A DNA stretch of 64,000 nucleotides from Schaedlerella arabinosiphila (GCF_003885045.1 NZ_RHJS01000002.1:1984001-2048000), one strand, 5' to 3'; counted from the stretch's first letter, positions 37,343 to 46,778 are shown. The notes: generated from the sequence alone by a model not told the origin. A program made the numbers and translations.

Positions 37343-37555
37343 ATGAAATTTTTGACAACAACTGAAACCGGTAAAAAGTGGAACCTGTCTGCCCGCCGCG
37401 TTGGGGTCCTTTGCAGTGAAGGGCGGATTCCTGATGTGCAGAAAACCGGAAACACCTGGCTCATCCCGGAGAATGCAGAAAAACCCGCCGATGCACGCAT
37501 TAAGAGTGGCAAATATATAAAATCCAAGATTGAAACGGAGGAACAGGCAGAATGA
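37343..37555 (+). CDS. excisionase-like helix-turn-helix protein
   Basis: A 70-residue protein from ATG 37343 (AAAGGAACC upstream; a longer frame from 37316 is less likely). It is a small winged helix-turn-helix of the MerR/excisionase type: LTTTETGKKWNLSARRVGVL, a wing-like turn, and NTWLIPENAEKPADAR. Such proteins either assist excision of mobile elements or act as local regulators. It overlaps the following ATPase gene by four bases, so it may act with that gene rather than with the integrase 1.6 kb away. Confidence 0.75.
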   Translation: MKFLTTTETGKKWNLSARRVGVLCSEGRIPDVQKTGNTWLIPENAEKPADARIKSGKYIKSKIETEEQAE

Positions 37556-39015
37556 TTGATATGGCTTCTATTTTAAATTCAAAAGAACATGTTAACATGG
37601 AAGTAAAGGCAGCAGGCAAAGGAATTCCAAACAGCATCTGGGAAACCTATTCGTCCTTTGCCAATACATTTGGCGGCACAATCATCCTTGGTATAGAGGA
37701 GGATAAAACAACAAAAGAATTTATCCCCAGAGGCATTCAGTATCCGCAGCAAATGCTCTCAGATATCTGGAACACACTGAACAACCGGCAGAAAGTCAAC
37801 ACAAACATTCTTCTTGATCATCATGTTTACCATACTGGTTATAAAGGAATGACATTTATCGTAATTGAAGTGCCCCGTGCCGACCGCCGGGACAAACCTG
37901 TTTATGTTGGGCAGGATATGTTCAGAGGGACTTTCCGCAGGAACCATGAAGGAGACTACCACTGCTCTGCAGAAGAGGTAAAATCCATGCTCCGCGACCA
38001 GGCGGATACCACTCAAGATGCCCTTGTGCTTGAAAATCTGCTGATTGGCGACCTGAACCAGGAATCTGTCCACCGATACCGGATTCTTTTTAACAACTTG
38101 AAACCTGACCACATTTGGTCAAAGCTGGGCGATGAGGAATTCCTCCTGAAAATCGGCGCCGCAAGGAAAAGCCAGAATGACGGCAGAATCCATCCCACCC
38201 TCGGCGGCCTGATTTTTTTCGGAGATTTTATCACTATCACCGATGAGCTTCCGAACTATTTTCTTGATTACAGGGAGCGCCTTTCAGGTGATACACGCTG
38301 GTCTGACCGTGTAAGCTCCGGTGATGGCACCTGGAGCGGCAATATCTTCGACTTTTATTACAAAGTAATAGACCGCCTGACTGCAGATGTAAAAAAACCG
38401 TTCAAACTGGATTCCAATTTACTGCGGATAGATGATACGCCTATCCATAAATCCCTGAGGGAATGTCTCGCAAATGCCCTGATCCACGCCGATTTTTATG
38501 GCCGACGCGGCATTGTGATTGACAAAGAATTCCGTAAAATCACGATTGCCAACCCAGGCACATTCCGTATCAGCATTGACGAAGCTATCGCAGGCGGTAT
38601 CAGCGATGCGCGGAACGGGAGGATTTTTAATATGTTTGCCCTTATTAATGTGGGTGAACGTTCTGGAACAGGTATTTGCGATGTATACCATGTCTGGGAC
38701 GAGAATGGGTTTAAGAAACCTTCTTTCGTTGAAACGGTTGACCCTGACCGTGTTGTCCTGACTCTACAGATAGAAACTGATGGCAATCCTGATGGTAATG
38801 ATGGCAATCTTGATGGTAATGATGGCTATCTCACACAGAATGAAATGCTTGTATTACAGGTTATAACCCAAAACCCAGGCCTGTCTGCCGCCAAGATCGG
38901 GTCTCAAATCGGTATCTCAAAACCATCTGTGGAACGGGTTCTCCGATCCTTAAAGGATAAAGGGCAAATCCGCAGAGAAGGCTCTACTCGCGGCAAATGG
39001 ATTATATTAAAGTAA
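37552..39015 (+). CDS. AlbA/Schlafen-type ATP-binding regulator-like protein
   Basis: A 487-residue protein with an N-terminal AlbA_2/Schlafen-like domain (VKAAGKGIPNSIWETYSSFA, then FGGTIILGIEED), a GHKL-type ATPase-like C-terminal module (ECLANALIHADFYGRRGIVI, RSGTGICDVYHVW) and a final winged helix (GLSAAKIGSQIGISKPSVER). Around residues 408-425 is a short tandem repeat rich in DGN units. Proteins of this build are common in Firmicutes and are often called transcriptional regulators or ATP-dependent helicase-like proteins; the function is not firmly known. It is translationally coupled to the excisionase-like gene. Confidence 0.85.
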   Translation: MIDMASILNSKEHVNMEVKAAGKGIPNSIWETYSSFANTFGGTIILGIEEDKTTKEFIPRGIQYPQQMLSDIWNTLNNRQKVNTNILLDHHVYHTGYKGMTFIVIEVPRADRRDKPVYVGQDMFRGTFRRNHEGDYHCSAEEVKSMLRDQADTTQDALVLENLLIGDLNQESVHRYRILFNNLKPDHIWSKLGDEEFLLKIGAARKSQNDGRIHPTLGGLIFFGDFITITDELPNYFLDYRERLSGDTRWSDRVSSGDGTWSGNIFDFYYKVIDRLTADVKKPFKLDSNLLRIDDTPIHKSLRECLANALIHADFYGRRGIVIDKEFRKITIANPGTFRISIDEAIAGGISDARNGRIFNMFALINVGERSGTGICDVYHVWDENGFKKPSFVETVDPDRVVLTLQIETDGNPDGNDGNLDGNDGYLTQNEMLVLQVITQNPGLSAAKIGSQIGISKPSVERVLRSLKDKGQIRREGSTRGKWIILK

Positions 39016-39027
39016 AGGAGGTTGAAA

Positions 39028-39636
39028 ATGCCAAAGCAATTCAAAACAGCAAGACAAATCAATAAATTAAAGGTAATTGAGGCTGCCGAAAAACTTGGCG
39101 TTTCCCAGCCAACGCTCAGCGCCTGGGAGGGGGAGAGGAAATCTCCCTCCATAGACAGCCTTGAAAATATGGCCGATCTTTACGGGGTCAGCGCCGATTT
39201 CCTGCTTGGCCGCTGTGAATCCCATATCCAGGATTCCAGTCAGCCCATTTCCCTGCAGTCATTGCCAGCGTTTCATGGCAGGCCGGTATGGTCTGCCACA
39301 TATGGATGGCTGCTGGTGAATGCTGCCGACAGGGTTCTGACATTTCCTGACGGCCATACCCTGCCTTTTATGGACATAGTCGGTGAATTATTTACCTCTG
39401 CCCTTCCCTTTTCTGAAGCAGAACCGCCGAACGAGCAACCTCTGTCCCGGTCTGAGGTTAACAGGCAAAAGGAAATCTGGCTGGAACCGATTTCCCCAGA
39501 CTCGGATTTACGAAAAGAACTACAGGGATGGTACCGTGTCAAGGACCGTTTTGTCGAGAATGAGTATGGGAGCCGGTTTTATCTGGATACTTACGGCTCC
39601 AAATGGCTGGCATTTACTCCTGAGACTAAAGCATAA
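39028..39636 (+). CDS. XRE-family regulator with C-terminal domain
   Basis: A 202-residue protein from ATG 39028, 6 bases after AAAGGAGG. Residues about 5-65 are a Cro/C1-type helix-turn-helix (INKLKVIEAAEKLGVSQPTL, SAWEGERKSPSIDSLENMAD, LYGVSADFLLG). The rest is a beta-rich domain of unknown type (PVWSATYGWLLVNAADRVLT) that may sense a ligand or pair subunits. It is the last gene of the three-gene plus-strand operon and is followed by a terminator. Confidence 0.85.
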   Translation: MPKQFKTARQINKLKVIEAAEKLGVSQPTLSAWEGERKSPSIDSLENMADLYGVSADFLLGRCESHIQDSSQPISLQSLPAFHGRPVWSATYGWLLVNAADRVLTFPDGHTLPFMDIVGELFTSALPFSEAEPPNEQPLSRSEVNRQKEIWLEPISPDSDLRKELQGWYRVKDRFVENEYGSRFYLDTYGSKWLAFTPETKA

Positions 39637-39639
39637 AAG

Positions 39640-39684
39640 AATCCGACACCCTGCATCCATTGTATACAAGGCGTCGGATTTTGA
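39640..39684 (+). terminator. terminator of the plus-strand operon
   Basis: AATCCGAC (39640-39647) pairs with GTCGGATT (39673-39680), followed by TTTT. It starts 4 bases after the XRE stop codon. The region from here to 39850 shows no gene. Confidence 0.6.
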
Positions 39685-39850
39685 TTATTCATGCTTTCTG
39701 AACGGGCTGCCAAATATTCAGTTTTTATGTTCAGAGCATCATAAGGAGAAGAACATTTCTATTTTCTTCTTATATGCATCCCTCCATTTCCAACTGTATT
39801 CTTTCATCTGAAAAATCCACCGCCTCCTCTCTGTTATATGCTATATATAG

Positions 39851-39906
39851 AAAAGCCGCAGAACCAAGAATCTGCATCATCTGCAAATTCATTGGCTCTG
39901 CGGCTT
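39851..39906 (-). terminator. terminator overlapping the end of the KTR gene
   Basis: AAGCCGCAGAACCAA (39853-39867) pairs with TTGGCTCTGCGGCTT (39892-39906), with one mismatch, and on the minus strand is followed by TTTTC. The distal arm lies within the last codons of the KTR-type gene (stop at 39889). Confidence 0.75.
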
Positions 39907-40077
39907 AGCGGCTGGCTCCTGAATCACGGTTATTTGAAATTGTTCCACATCTATTAGAATTTCCTGTTTGCACTTTGGACAGAATACAGGGAAATTCTTC
40001 ATGGTTGTATCTGCCCTGATTTTATCGCGGGTCTTGTATCCGCATAATGGACAATAGATCCAATCAGATTCATACAT
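39889..40077 (-). CDS. cysteine-rich KTR-type protein
   Basis: A 62-residue protein with the pattern WIYCPLCGYKTRDKIRADTT, then FPVFCPKCKQE, which matches the small cysteine-rich KTR proteins found on Firmicutes conjugative elements. The two CxxC pairs should bind one zinc ion. The function of the family is unknown. The gene may mark the last cargo of the element before chromosomal genes begin. The terminator stem overlaps its end. Confidence 0.85.
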   Translation of the reverse strand: MYESDWIYCPLCGYKTRDKIRADTTMKNFPVFCPKCKQEILIDVEQFQITVIQEPAAKPQSQ

Positions 40078-40154
40078 TTTCTTCTTTGTTATTTGTTTTC
40101 CTCCTAACGAAAGTTAACATCTTATTGTTTTACATATCATGTCTATAAACGGTA

Positions 40155-41336
40155 TCAGCACATGTCAAGTGTCCATTTTTCATAGTCTCTGCTTCCTTCC
40201 ACAAAGCGCTTCAGCCCTTCTTCCAGCTGGTTGCGGGAGCAGGCGATATTCATTCTGATAAACGAACTTCCACTTTCACCATACTGTCGTCCTTCTGACA
40301 GGTACAATCCTGTATGTTCCCGCAGATATCGTGTAAATTCCGTTGCACACCCCTGCATTTTCCGGCAGTCCAGCCACATGAGATAGGTCGCCTGCGAGGA
40401 AACCGGCTTGATCTGAGGTGCCTCTTTCTTCAGATAATCCTCTACAAAATTTTTATTTTCCTGAATATATTCTCTCAAAGCATCCAGCCATGCCTCCCCC
40501 TTCGTAAAGGCCGCCACCGCCGATTCTACTGCAAAGGAATTCGGCTCTGCAACCTCATCCGTGTTCAGTCCCCGCCAGACCTTATGCCGTAGGTTGGAAT
40601 CAGGAACGGCCACTGCTGCTGTCTGCATTCCCGCCAGATTAAAGGCTTTTGTGGGAGCTATACAGGTAATGCTGCACTTTCTGCAGCTTTCCGAAACAGA
40701 AGCAAAAGGGATATATTCCTGGCCGGGACTGGTCAGGTCACAATGAATTTCATCCGAAATCACAATTACATGGTGTTTCCTGCACAGATCACCAACCCGC
40801 CCCAGTTCCTCCCGGCTCCAGATTCTTCCTACCGGATTGTGGGGATTACACAAAATCATCAGGGTAGTCTGCGGATCGGAAAGTTTTTGTTCCAGAGTCT
40901 CAAAATCCATATGATAAGTGTTTCCGTCATATTGCAGCGGACTTTCTACAATATTTCTTCCGTTATTCACAATGGAATTGAAGAAAATATTGTAAACCGG
41001 TGTCTGTACCAGCACATTTTCCCCCACTGTCGTCAGCTTGCGTACCATACTGGAAATGGCCGGAACCACCCCTGTACAGAAAACAAGCCACTCTTTTTCC
41101 ATGGAAAAACCATGCCGCCGTTTCCACCAGCCCATATAAGCCTGATACCATTCTTCCGGCACAATGGAATAGCCAAATACACCATGGGCGGCTCTCTCCT
41201 GAATTGCTGCCTGAATCTCCGGCGCTGTCTGAAAATCCATATCTGCCACCCACATAGGCAGCTCATGCTCTTTTACATCCCATTTCAGTGAATGGGTATT
41301 TCTCCTGTCTACAGGTTTATCAAAATCGTAAGGCAT
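40155..41336 (-). CDS. PatB/MalY-type PLP-dependent C-S lyase
   Basis: A 393-residue PLP enzyme of fold type I, in the MalY/PatB branch of aminotransferase-like proteins. It opens with WVADMDFQTAP, has CNPHNPVGRIWSREEL, SDEIHCDL and the PLP-binding lysine in APTKAFNLAG, and an Arg in FIRMNIACS for the substrate carboxylate. Members cleave cystathionine, cysteine or related C-S bonds to pyruvate, ammonia and a thiol. The size is normal for the family. It seems to be the first chromosomal-type gene after the element. No clear operon partner is near; the next gene upstream is a lipoprotein 95 bp away. Confidence 0.9.
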   Translation of the reverse strand: MPYDFDKPVDRRNTHSLKWDVKEHELPMWVADMDFQTAPEIQAAIQERAAHGVFGYSIVPEEWYQAYMGWWKRRHGFSMEKEWLVFCTGVVPAISSMVRKLTTVGENVLVQTPVYNIFFNSIVNNGRNIVESPLQYDGNTYHMDFETLEQKLSDPQTTLMILCNPHNPVGRIWSREELGRVGDLCRKHHVIVISDEIHCDLTSPGQEYIPFASVSESCRKCSITCIAPTKAFNLAGMQTAAVAVPDSNLRHKVWRGLNTDEVAEPNSFAVESAVAAFTKGEAWLDALREYIQENKNFVEDYLKKEAPQIKPVSSQATYLMWLDCRKMQGCATEFTRYLREHTGLYLSEGRQYGESGSSFIRMNIACSRNQLEEGLKRFVEGSRDYEKWTLDMC

Positions 41337-41430
41337 CCTGCACCTCCAAACTTTCTGTCAAATTGATTTGCGAAAATCAAATACCCCGCTGCCTGCAGCG
41401 TGCATTTGACTGCCAAAGGTCATGTGGACC

Positions 41431-42129
41431 TTACTCCAGCGAGAATGTCACCGTCACATCCCCGCTTCCAAGGGCTTCCTCCCAACCGGTCAGATCATCC
41501 ACATGCCCCAGTCTTGTATAGCTCCACGAATTGGAGCCATAAAATATAACAATCTGGTTTCCATTATATAAGACAATATCTCCTGCATGGGTTGTGGTCT
41601 GACTGTTGCTGGCAGGAAGGCTTGTTCCCAAAGAACCTACCTTTTCAAAGCCGGAATAATCACTCATCTGAATGCTCACCGGATTTTCCCGCATCATTTC
41701 CACAAACGAAGCTACTGCCTCATTTTCTTCTAATGTGGCTGAAAATACTGCATCGCCAACCTGTACCTTCATATTCATTACAGCCTCCTCTGCTCCATTT
41801 TGGATATCTGCTTCTGTGCCAACCGTTTCACTCATTTCCATTTCCGGTACAGTTTCCCCATCCTCCGTATCTGCTGCTGATTCTGTCATGTTTTCTGACT
41901 CATTGGAAATGGTGTCTGGCTGCATTCCCTCCGCCTTAGTTTCCGTGGAATCCATAGCCTCGGATTGAACATCTGCATTCTCTGATTCTTCAGAAAAATC
42001 AGACAGAGGTGCCCCTTCTTCCAGGGGAGATTCTGCCTGGTCAACAGGCATCTGTGCCTGTATATTTCCACATGCTGCCATCGAAAATATAACTATCACC
42101 ATGCACAGCAAAGCCCAAAATTTTTTCAT
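41431..42129 (-). CDS. lipoprotein with cyclophilin-like fold
   Basis: A 232-residue lipoprotein: signal peptide with lipobox SMAAC (Cys 20), a long acidic low-complexity linker (about 25-120) and a C-terminal cyclophilin-like domain (MKVQVGDAVFSATLEENEAV, then GDIVLYNGNQIVIFYGSNSW). It is anchored outside the cell membrane. The function of such domains is not known; they lack the proline isomerase residues of true cyclophilins. A paralogue lies at 46779-47453. Confidence 0.8.
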   Translation of the reverse strand: MKKFWALLCMVIVIFSMAACGNIQAQMPVDQAESPLEEGAPLSDFSEESENADVQSEAMDSTETKAEGMQPDTISNESENMTESAADTEDGETVPEMEMSETVGTEADIQNGAEEAVMNMKVQVGDAVFSATLEENEAVASFVEMMRENPVSIQMSDYSGFEKVGSLGTSLPASNSQTTTHAGDIVLYNGNQIVIFYGSNSWSYTRLGHVDDLTGWEEALGSGDVTVTFSLE

Positions 42130-42163
42130 AGCCTACCTGCTCCTCTTTTTCTATGTTATCGTT

Positions 42164-42772
42164 TCATATGGGGAGTGCCTTTATAAAGACAAGGACTCCG
42201 AACAGGCTTAGAACTGCCCCGAAAATCCGGTTCACCCTCTGAAAACTGTTTTTTCTCTTCTTTTTTCTGGCCAGGGAAACTGCAGCAGTAAGTCCTCCCC
42301 ACCAGAGATAGGTTCCAAGGAACACTCCCAGAACTACCAGCCAGCCATTCCCTTTTGTGCTGCCTCCTGCAATGCCGAACCAGGAGAAGGCAAACAGAAA
42401 GGTCAGGATTGCTGCCGGATTTGTGATTCCTACTGCAAATGATGTCAGAAACATCCTCCATCTTCCCGATACTTCTGGAACCTCCGTCTCTTCTCCTTTT
42501 CGGAAGAACAGGCGGATTCCCAGATACAGCACGATTGCTCCGCCCACCAGATGAATAACCGTCTGATGTTCCAGAAGGAAATCGGAAACTATGGTCAGTC
42601 CAAAGGCCCCGATTCCTGCATAAATGCAGTCTGCCACAGAGGAACCCATTCCCGTAAGGAGGCCGGCCTTTATCCCGTGTTCCCAGGTTCTCTGCACGGT
42701 CATGGCTCCTACTGCCCCCACCGGTACACCAAAGAGCAATCCAATCAGAATCCCTTTCAAAAGCAGGCTCAT
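42164..42772 (-). CDS. LysE-family exporter
   Basis: A 202-residue membrane protein from ATG 42772, which overlaps the stop of the DUF3737 gene and follows AAAGGAGG; a start at 42799 is not supported. It has about six membrane segments with the LysE/RhtB pattern: GVPVGAVGAMTVQRT near the N-terminus, NPAAILTFLFAF in the middle and a polar, basic C-terminal loop (SLARKKKRK). Members export amino acids or related compounds. It is the last gene of the DUF3737-LysE pair. Confidence 0.85.
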   Translation of the reverse strand: MSLLLKGILIGLLFGVPVGAVGAMTVQRTWEHGIKAGLLTGMGSSVADCIYAGIGAFGLTIVSDFLLEHQTVIHLVGGAIVLYLGIRLFFRKGEETEVPEVSGRWRMFLTSFAVGITNPAAILTFLFAFSWFGIAGGSTKGNGWLVVLGVFLGTYLWWGGLTAAVSLARKKKRKNSFQRVNRIFGAVLSLFGVLVFIKALPI

Positions 42773-43632
42773 ACTGCCTCCTTTAGTTCTCTTCTGCAAA
42801 TTATCCTTGTCTTTTCCGGATCTACCTTATCTTTTTCAATAATCAGCTCATCAATGCTGTCTGCCTGGATTACCCCACCGGAAGGGTTCATCACGCTGTC
42901 AATCTTCCCGGTAACTTCTGCATCCACTGTAGAATATTCAAAAGCAAGGGTAGTATTCAGAAGCTTGCAGTTCTTCATTACCAGGTTATCAATGTAGCAC
43001 ATCCCCTGCAGGCTCTCGATGGTGCAGTTTATAAGTGTCAGGTTCTTTGCATTCCAGCCCAGGTATTCACCGGAGATAAAAGAATCATATACCGTCACAT
43101 TCTCCGTGTTCCAGAAAGCATCCTTTGAAAGCATACGGGCATTGTGGATCTCCATATTCTTTACCCCGTCAAAGGAGTAGTTGCCCACCAGCTGGAAGTC
43201 CCTAAGCACCATATTCCGGCTGTTCATGGCGAAATAGTCGCCTTTTGCCGTCACATGGTCAAGCTCCACATCCTCGCAGTTCCAGAGGGTTTCAGCCGCA
43301 TTGGGAAGGTTTACATTCTTCAGGTTTACACCCCGGCAGCGGCGGAAATTCTTGGGAGCCTCGATCACTGCGTCCTCTACCGTAATATGATCCGTATACC
43401 ACACGCCTGCACGAGCCATCTCAAACCAGGTACAGTTTCTTGCCGTGATATTCTTGGCGTACCAGAAGGGGTACTTCCATTTAAACATGCAGTTCTCCAG
43501 CTCAATGTCATGGCTCTCTTTCAGCGGCGATTCCCCATCTGCAAAGATACTGTCATAGATTTTCAGATCCGCCCCTTGAAACAACGCTCTTTCTCCTGTC
43601 AAATACTCCTGTTTGATTTCTCTTGTCTTCAT
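42769..43632 (-). CDS. DUF3737 family protein, right-handed beta-helix like
   Basis: A 287-residue protein made of repeating short strands (LFQGADLKIYDSIFADGESP, ELENCMFKWKYPFWYAKNIT, LKNVNLPNAAETLWNCEDVE), the pattern of DUF3737 proteins, which look like parallel beta-helix folds. The function is unknown. ATG 43632 has AGGAGG upstream. The upstream region carries a direct-repeat box (43749-43790) also found upstream of the C45 gene, and in part upstream of the histidine kinase. The LysE gene downstream is translationally coupled. Confidence 0.85.
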   Translation of the reverse strand: MKTREIKQEYLTGERALFQGADLKIYDSIFADGESPLKESHDIELENCMFKWKYPFWYAKNITARNCTWFEMARAGVWYTDHITVEDAVIEAPKNFRRCRGVNLKNVNLPNAAETLWNCEDVELDHVTAKGDYFAMNSRNMVLRDFQLVGNYSFDGVKNMEIHNARMLSKDAFWNTENVTVYDSFISGEYLGWNAKNLTLINCTIESLQGMCYIDNLVMKNCKLLNTTLAFEYSTVDAEVTGKIDSVMNPSGGVIQADSIDELIIEKDKVDPEKTRIICRRELKEAV

Positions 43633-43748
43633 GATTTTTTCCTCCTAAAATTTTTAAACACAATTCTCTGCGTTCTCTTTCTCATCCTGCTGTTCTTTCC
43701 TGAACTCTATGATAAGGATACCGGACACAGATAACATGGCTCTAACAT

Positions 43749-43790
43749 AAAAATAAACAATTTCTAAATGAATTCTTGCAGATTTCTCAA
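43749..43790 (-). promoter_or_regulatory. response-regulator-like box upstream of DUF3737
   Basis: A 42-base sequence identical to 53487-53528. On the minus strand it contains TTTAGAAATTGTTTA, a direct repeat of TTTA at 11-base spacing, upstream of a possible -10 region (CATGTTATCT). The core also occurs at 62364-62377 upstream of the histidine kinase gene. It is probably an OmpR-type regulator site. Confidence 0.6.
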
Positions 43791-44371
43791 CTCACCCGGC
43801 TATCCGCCTCCACCTTTTTGATTATCTTCGCAGGCACACCTCCCACGATTATACCGGGCAGAACATCCTTCGCAACCACTGCTCCGGCAGCTACGATTGC
43901 CCCATCCCCAATGGTGACTCCCGGCAATACTGTGGCATTTGCTCCAATCCAAACATTTTTCCCTATATGAATCGGCTTTGGAAAAAGATCTCCCCGGTAC
44001 TCCGGGTTCTGCTCATGGTTTAAAGTAGCCAGAACAACCATCGGGCCAATCAATGCCCCGTCATCAATATAGATGCCTCCCTGATCCTGGAACCGGCATC
44101 CTCCATTAAAGAAAACATTCTTCCCGATATGAATGTTTTTTCCACAGTCCGTATAAAACGGTGGAAACATTCCAAAACTCTCATCCACTTCCCTGCCTGT
44201 AAGAAGGGAAAACAGCTCCCGTATTTCCTTCGGCTCACGATAACCGCAATTTATCATGGCGGTTATTTTCATTGCCTCCTGGCTCAGCTTTCCCATATAC
44301 TGATGTACATCGGAGCCGCACAAAATCTTTTCCCCGGAATTCATAATTTCAATAAAGGTTTCTGTGGTCAT
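43787..44371 (-). CDS. sugar O-acetyltransferase, hexapeptide repeat
   Basis: A 194-residue enzyme of the maltose/galactoside O-acetyltransferase group. It has an N-terminal helical part ([19 protein letters not shown]), a left-handed beta-helix of hexapeptide repeats ([48 protein letters not shown]), the catalytic-type His in TLNHEQ and a C-terminal RVS tail. It transfers acetyl from acetyl-CoA to a sugar. AGGAGG precedes ATG 44371. The last bases overlap the 42-base box. The 36-bp element lies 100 bp upstream. Confidence 0.9.
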   Translation of the reverse strand: MTTETFIEIMNSGEKILCGSDVHQYMGKLSQEAMKITAMINCGYREPKEIRELFSLLTGREVDESFGMFPPFYTDCGKNIHIGKNVFFNGGCRFQDQGGIYIDDGALIGPMVVLATLNHEQNPEYRGDLFPKPIHIGKNVWIGANATVLPGVTIGDGAIVAAGAVVAKDVLPGIIVGGVPAKIIKKVEADSRVS

Positions 44372-44473
44372 AAAATCCTCCTGTACTCTTTGATCTTCCT
44401 TTTTGATTGCGAAAAAGCATTGGCGGTGCTTGCTCTTTCTTCATCCTGAATTTAGTATATAGAAGCATCAAAC

Positions 44474-44509
44474 AAATAGTAAATACTTATATTTAATCAA
44501 TTTCAATAG
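44474..44509. repeat. 36-bp intergenic element, copy 1
   Basis: Begins AAATAGTAAATACTTATA and ends ATAG. It aligns without gaps to 53577-53612 and 63747-63782. On the minus strand TTGAAA and TACTAT are 19 bp apart, the spacing of MerR-type promoters. It lies about 100 bp upstream of the acetyltransferase gene. Confidence 0.65.
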
Positions 44510-44518
44510 TAAATAACT

Positions 44519-44559
44519 ATAAAAAGAACCCCTCTGCTGTATTTGTAAGCAACAGGGAT
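44519..44559 (-). terminator. terminator of the aldo/keto reductase gene
   Basis: AACCCCT (44526-44532) pairs with AGGGATT (44553-44559) with an inner stem, and on the minus strand five T residues follow (44520-44524). It lies 19 bases after the reductase stop. Confidence 0.7.
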
Positions 44560-44577
44560 TCTCTCCGTCAAAAGATA

Positions 44578-45690
44578 TTAAATTTCTTCCAGCATCTTGT
44601 TCAGTTCTTTCAAAATTAGCGGGATATGGAATCCCTGGGGACAATGCCCTGCACAGACACCACAGCCGATGCAGGCTTCAGGACGCTTTTCCTTTGGCAG
44701 TTCTTTCAAATGACTGATACGCCATACACCCCCAATCTTTGCCTCATTATAATTTTTAAGTAAAAAGGGGATATCCAGCCCTTGTGGACAGTTCGGTGTG
44801 CAATAGCGGCATCCGGTACAAGCCACCGCAAGGTCGGAATGCTGAATTCTGGCTGCTCTCTTTATCCTTTCCTGATCTTCCTCTGTAAGAGGCTGTGCCT
44901 CCGAAAAAGTCCTGATATTATCTATGACCTGGCTCTCATTTGACATGCCGCTGAGTACCACCTGTACATTCGGAAGAGCCATCACCCACCGCATGGCCCA
45001 GGACGCCTGAGATTTTTCAGTATCTCCTGCCGTCAATTCCTTTGCCGCATCCTCTGTCAAGTCTGCCAGCAAACCGCCATGCACCGGTTCCATTACCATC
45101 ACTGGTATTCCTGTTTCTTCTAAAATTTCATACAGCTCTTTCGCATCCTGAAAATACCAGTCATAGTAGTTTAGCTGAATCTGTACAAAATCCCATGTAT
45201 ATAGCTTTAAAAGGAATTTCAGCATCTGCGGGGTTCCGTGAAAAGAAAAGCCCAGATAGCGGATTTTTCCCTGACGTTTTTGCTCATCAAAGTATGCGAT
45301 ACATCCGTTCCGGACCATTTTTTCCGCAAAATGATCCTGAATACCGTGGAGCAGATAAAAGTCAATCCGCTCCATGCCAAGGCGTGTAAGCTGCTCCCCA
45401 AACTGCTTCCTATAATCTGGTTCTACCTGAAAATTGTATTTATCTGTCACATAAAAACTGTCTCTTGGGTAAGCTGCCAATGCTTTTCCCAAAAATTCCT
45501 CTGACTTTCCGCCATGATAGATATATGCTGTATCATAATAGTTGATCCCCTGCTCCATACACAGATCAATCAGACGCTTTGCTTTTTCATAGTCAATCAG
45601 GGAATCATTTCCGTCTTTTACCGGGAGCCGCATGACACCCATCCCAAGTCTTGATAATTTTATATTATCTTTGTAATCTTTATACTGCAT
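44578..45690 (-). CDS. aldo/keto reductase with ferredoxin domain
   Basis: A 370-residue protein. The N-terminal TIM barrel has the aldo/keto reductase catalytic residues: Asp and Tyr in YYDTAYIYHGG, Lys in VTDKYNF and His in YLLHGI. The last 90 residues hold two 4Fe-4S motifs (CTGCRYCTPNCPQG and CIGCGVCAGHCPQG), so it is the large ferredoxin-type form common in anaerobes. It reduces or oxidises carbonyl compounds with NAD(P)H, with the clusters passing electrons. GAGGAG precedes ATG 45690. A second such reductase is encoded at 56877-57971, interrupted by an amber codon. Confidence 0.93.
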   Translation of the reverse strand: MQYKDYKDNIKLSRLGMGVMRLPVKDGNDSLIDYEKAKRLIDLCMEQGINYYDTAYIYHGGKSEEFLGKALAAYPRDSFYVTDKYNFQVEPDYRKQFGEQLTRLGMERIDFYLLHGIQDHFAEKMVRNGCIAYFDEQKRQGKIRYLGFSFHGTPQMLKFLLKLYTWDFVQIQLNYYDWYFQDAKELYEILEETGIPVMVMEPVHGGLLADLTEDAAKELTAGDTEKSQASWAMRWVMALPNVQVVLSGMSNESQVIDNIRTFSEAQPLTEEDQERIKRAARIQHSDLAVACTGCRYCTPNCPQGLDIPFLLKNYNEAKIGGVWRISHLKELPKEKRPEACIGCGVCAGHCPQGFHIPLILKELNKMLEEI

Positions 45691-45748
45691 ACGCTCTCCT
45701 CCTTTTTCATTCTGGTATCACAAACAACATAACCTCCAACCAATCTGA

Positions 45749-46708
45749 TTATCCGAATTGTTCTTTCAAATATTCTAAAATATAATCAGCGGCTTTCTCC
45801 ACATCATTCCCATAGAAGCCATGCCCGGTTCCTGAAAATATTTCAAGCTGTGCTGACGGATACACCTGAACTGCTCTTTCCGAATAGGAAACCGGTACAA
45901 TTCTGTCAGAGTCTCCATGCAGCAAAAGCACATCTTTATCATATTGCCCAATCACCTGATAAAAGTCATAATCCAGCAGGTCTTCCGCATATCTGCGGCC
46001 GACAGTCATTCCCATTAGGGTATATGTTTCGGGAATATCTTCCAGACTGCTAAATTCTTTCCTTGTATTATCCGCCATTACAAAAGCAGGATACAGCAGT
46101 ATAAGTCCGTCCACCTCATCCTTGTGTGCTGCGGAAGTGACTGCTGATACTGCTCCGCCCTGACTTTCTCCCAATAAAGCAATGCTGTTTCCATCTACAT
46201 AAGGCAGTTCCTGTATCATACTAAGAACCGCTTCCAGATCAGACTGTTCTGTAAGCAACGACATTTCTGTCATCGAACCATCGCTTTTGCTTCCAGGTCC
46301 GCCGCCGCAGAAATCAAAGCAATAAACTACATATCCATTTCTTGCAAGTATATCCGCATAAGCTGCTCCACTGTGATGCGTACCTCCAAAACCGTGACTA
46401 TAAATAACAGCGGGCATTTGCTCTCCTGCATTCTGAGGGATATATACAATACCATAAAGCTGTTTTTCTCCATTCATGGCATATAATGTCTGTGTTTCAT
46501 ATGTAAATTCCTCTGTTTCTGTATCTGCCTTTGTACCATCCACCATTGTTTCTTGCATCCCACCAATATCCAATTCTTCAGCCAAATACTCCTCTGTATG
46601 AGAAGTTATTGTGTCAATGTCCTCCTTCCCGGCACATGCCGTCAACATTCCGATGCAAAATATCACAATCGCAAGAACACCTGCTGTCTTTTTCATCTTT
46701 TTCACCAT
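45749..46708 (-). CDS. alpha/beta hydrolase lipoprotein
   Basis: A 319-residue secreted lipoprotein: signal peptide with lipobox LTACA (Cys about 25), then an alpha/beta hydrolase domain with IYSHGFGG as oxyanion region, the nucleophile elbow GESQGG (Ser), a catalytic Asp in LLHGDSDRIVP and His in GTGHGFYG. It cleaves an ester or amide outside the membrane; the substrate is unknown. The gene follows a cyclophilin-like lipoprotein gene by about 70 bp. The start could be 46708 or a second ATG four codons later. Confidence 0.88.
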   Translation of the reverse strand: MVKKMKKTAGVLAIVIFCIGMLTACAGKEDIDTITSHTEEYLAEELDIGGMQETMVDGTKADTETEEFTYETQTLYAMNGEKQLYGIVYIPQNAGEQMPAVIYSHGFGGTHHSGAAYADILARNGYVVYCFDFCGGGPGSKSDGSMTEMSLLTEQSDLEAVLSMIQELPYVDGNSIALLGESQGGAVSAVTSAAHKDEVDGLILLYPAFVMADNTRKEFSSLEDIPETYTLMGMTVGRRYAEDLLDYDFYQVIGQYDKDVLLLHGDSDRIVPVSYSERAVQVYPSAQLEIFSGTGHGFYGNDVEKAADYILEYLKEQFG

Positions 46709-46778
46709 TTTGTCTGCCTGCCTCGCATGATATCTTTATATCAATAAATCCATACCCATTCCTCACTCTGCTTTTCAT

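Noticed and set aside
35711..40154. A tRNA gene as attachment site near the element's right end
   Set aside because: No cloverleaf-like sequence was found in the intergenic regions; the boundary of the element stays undefined.
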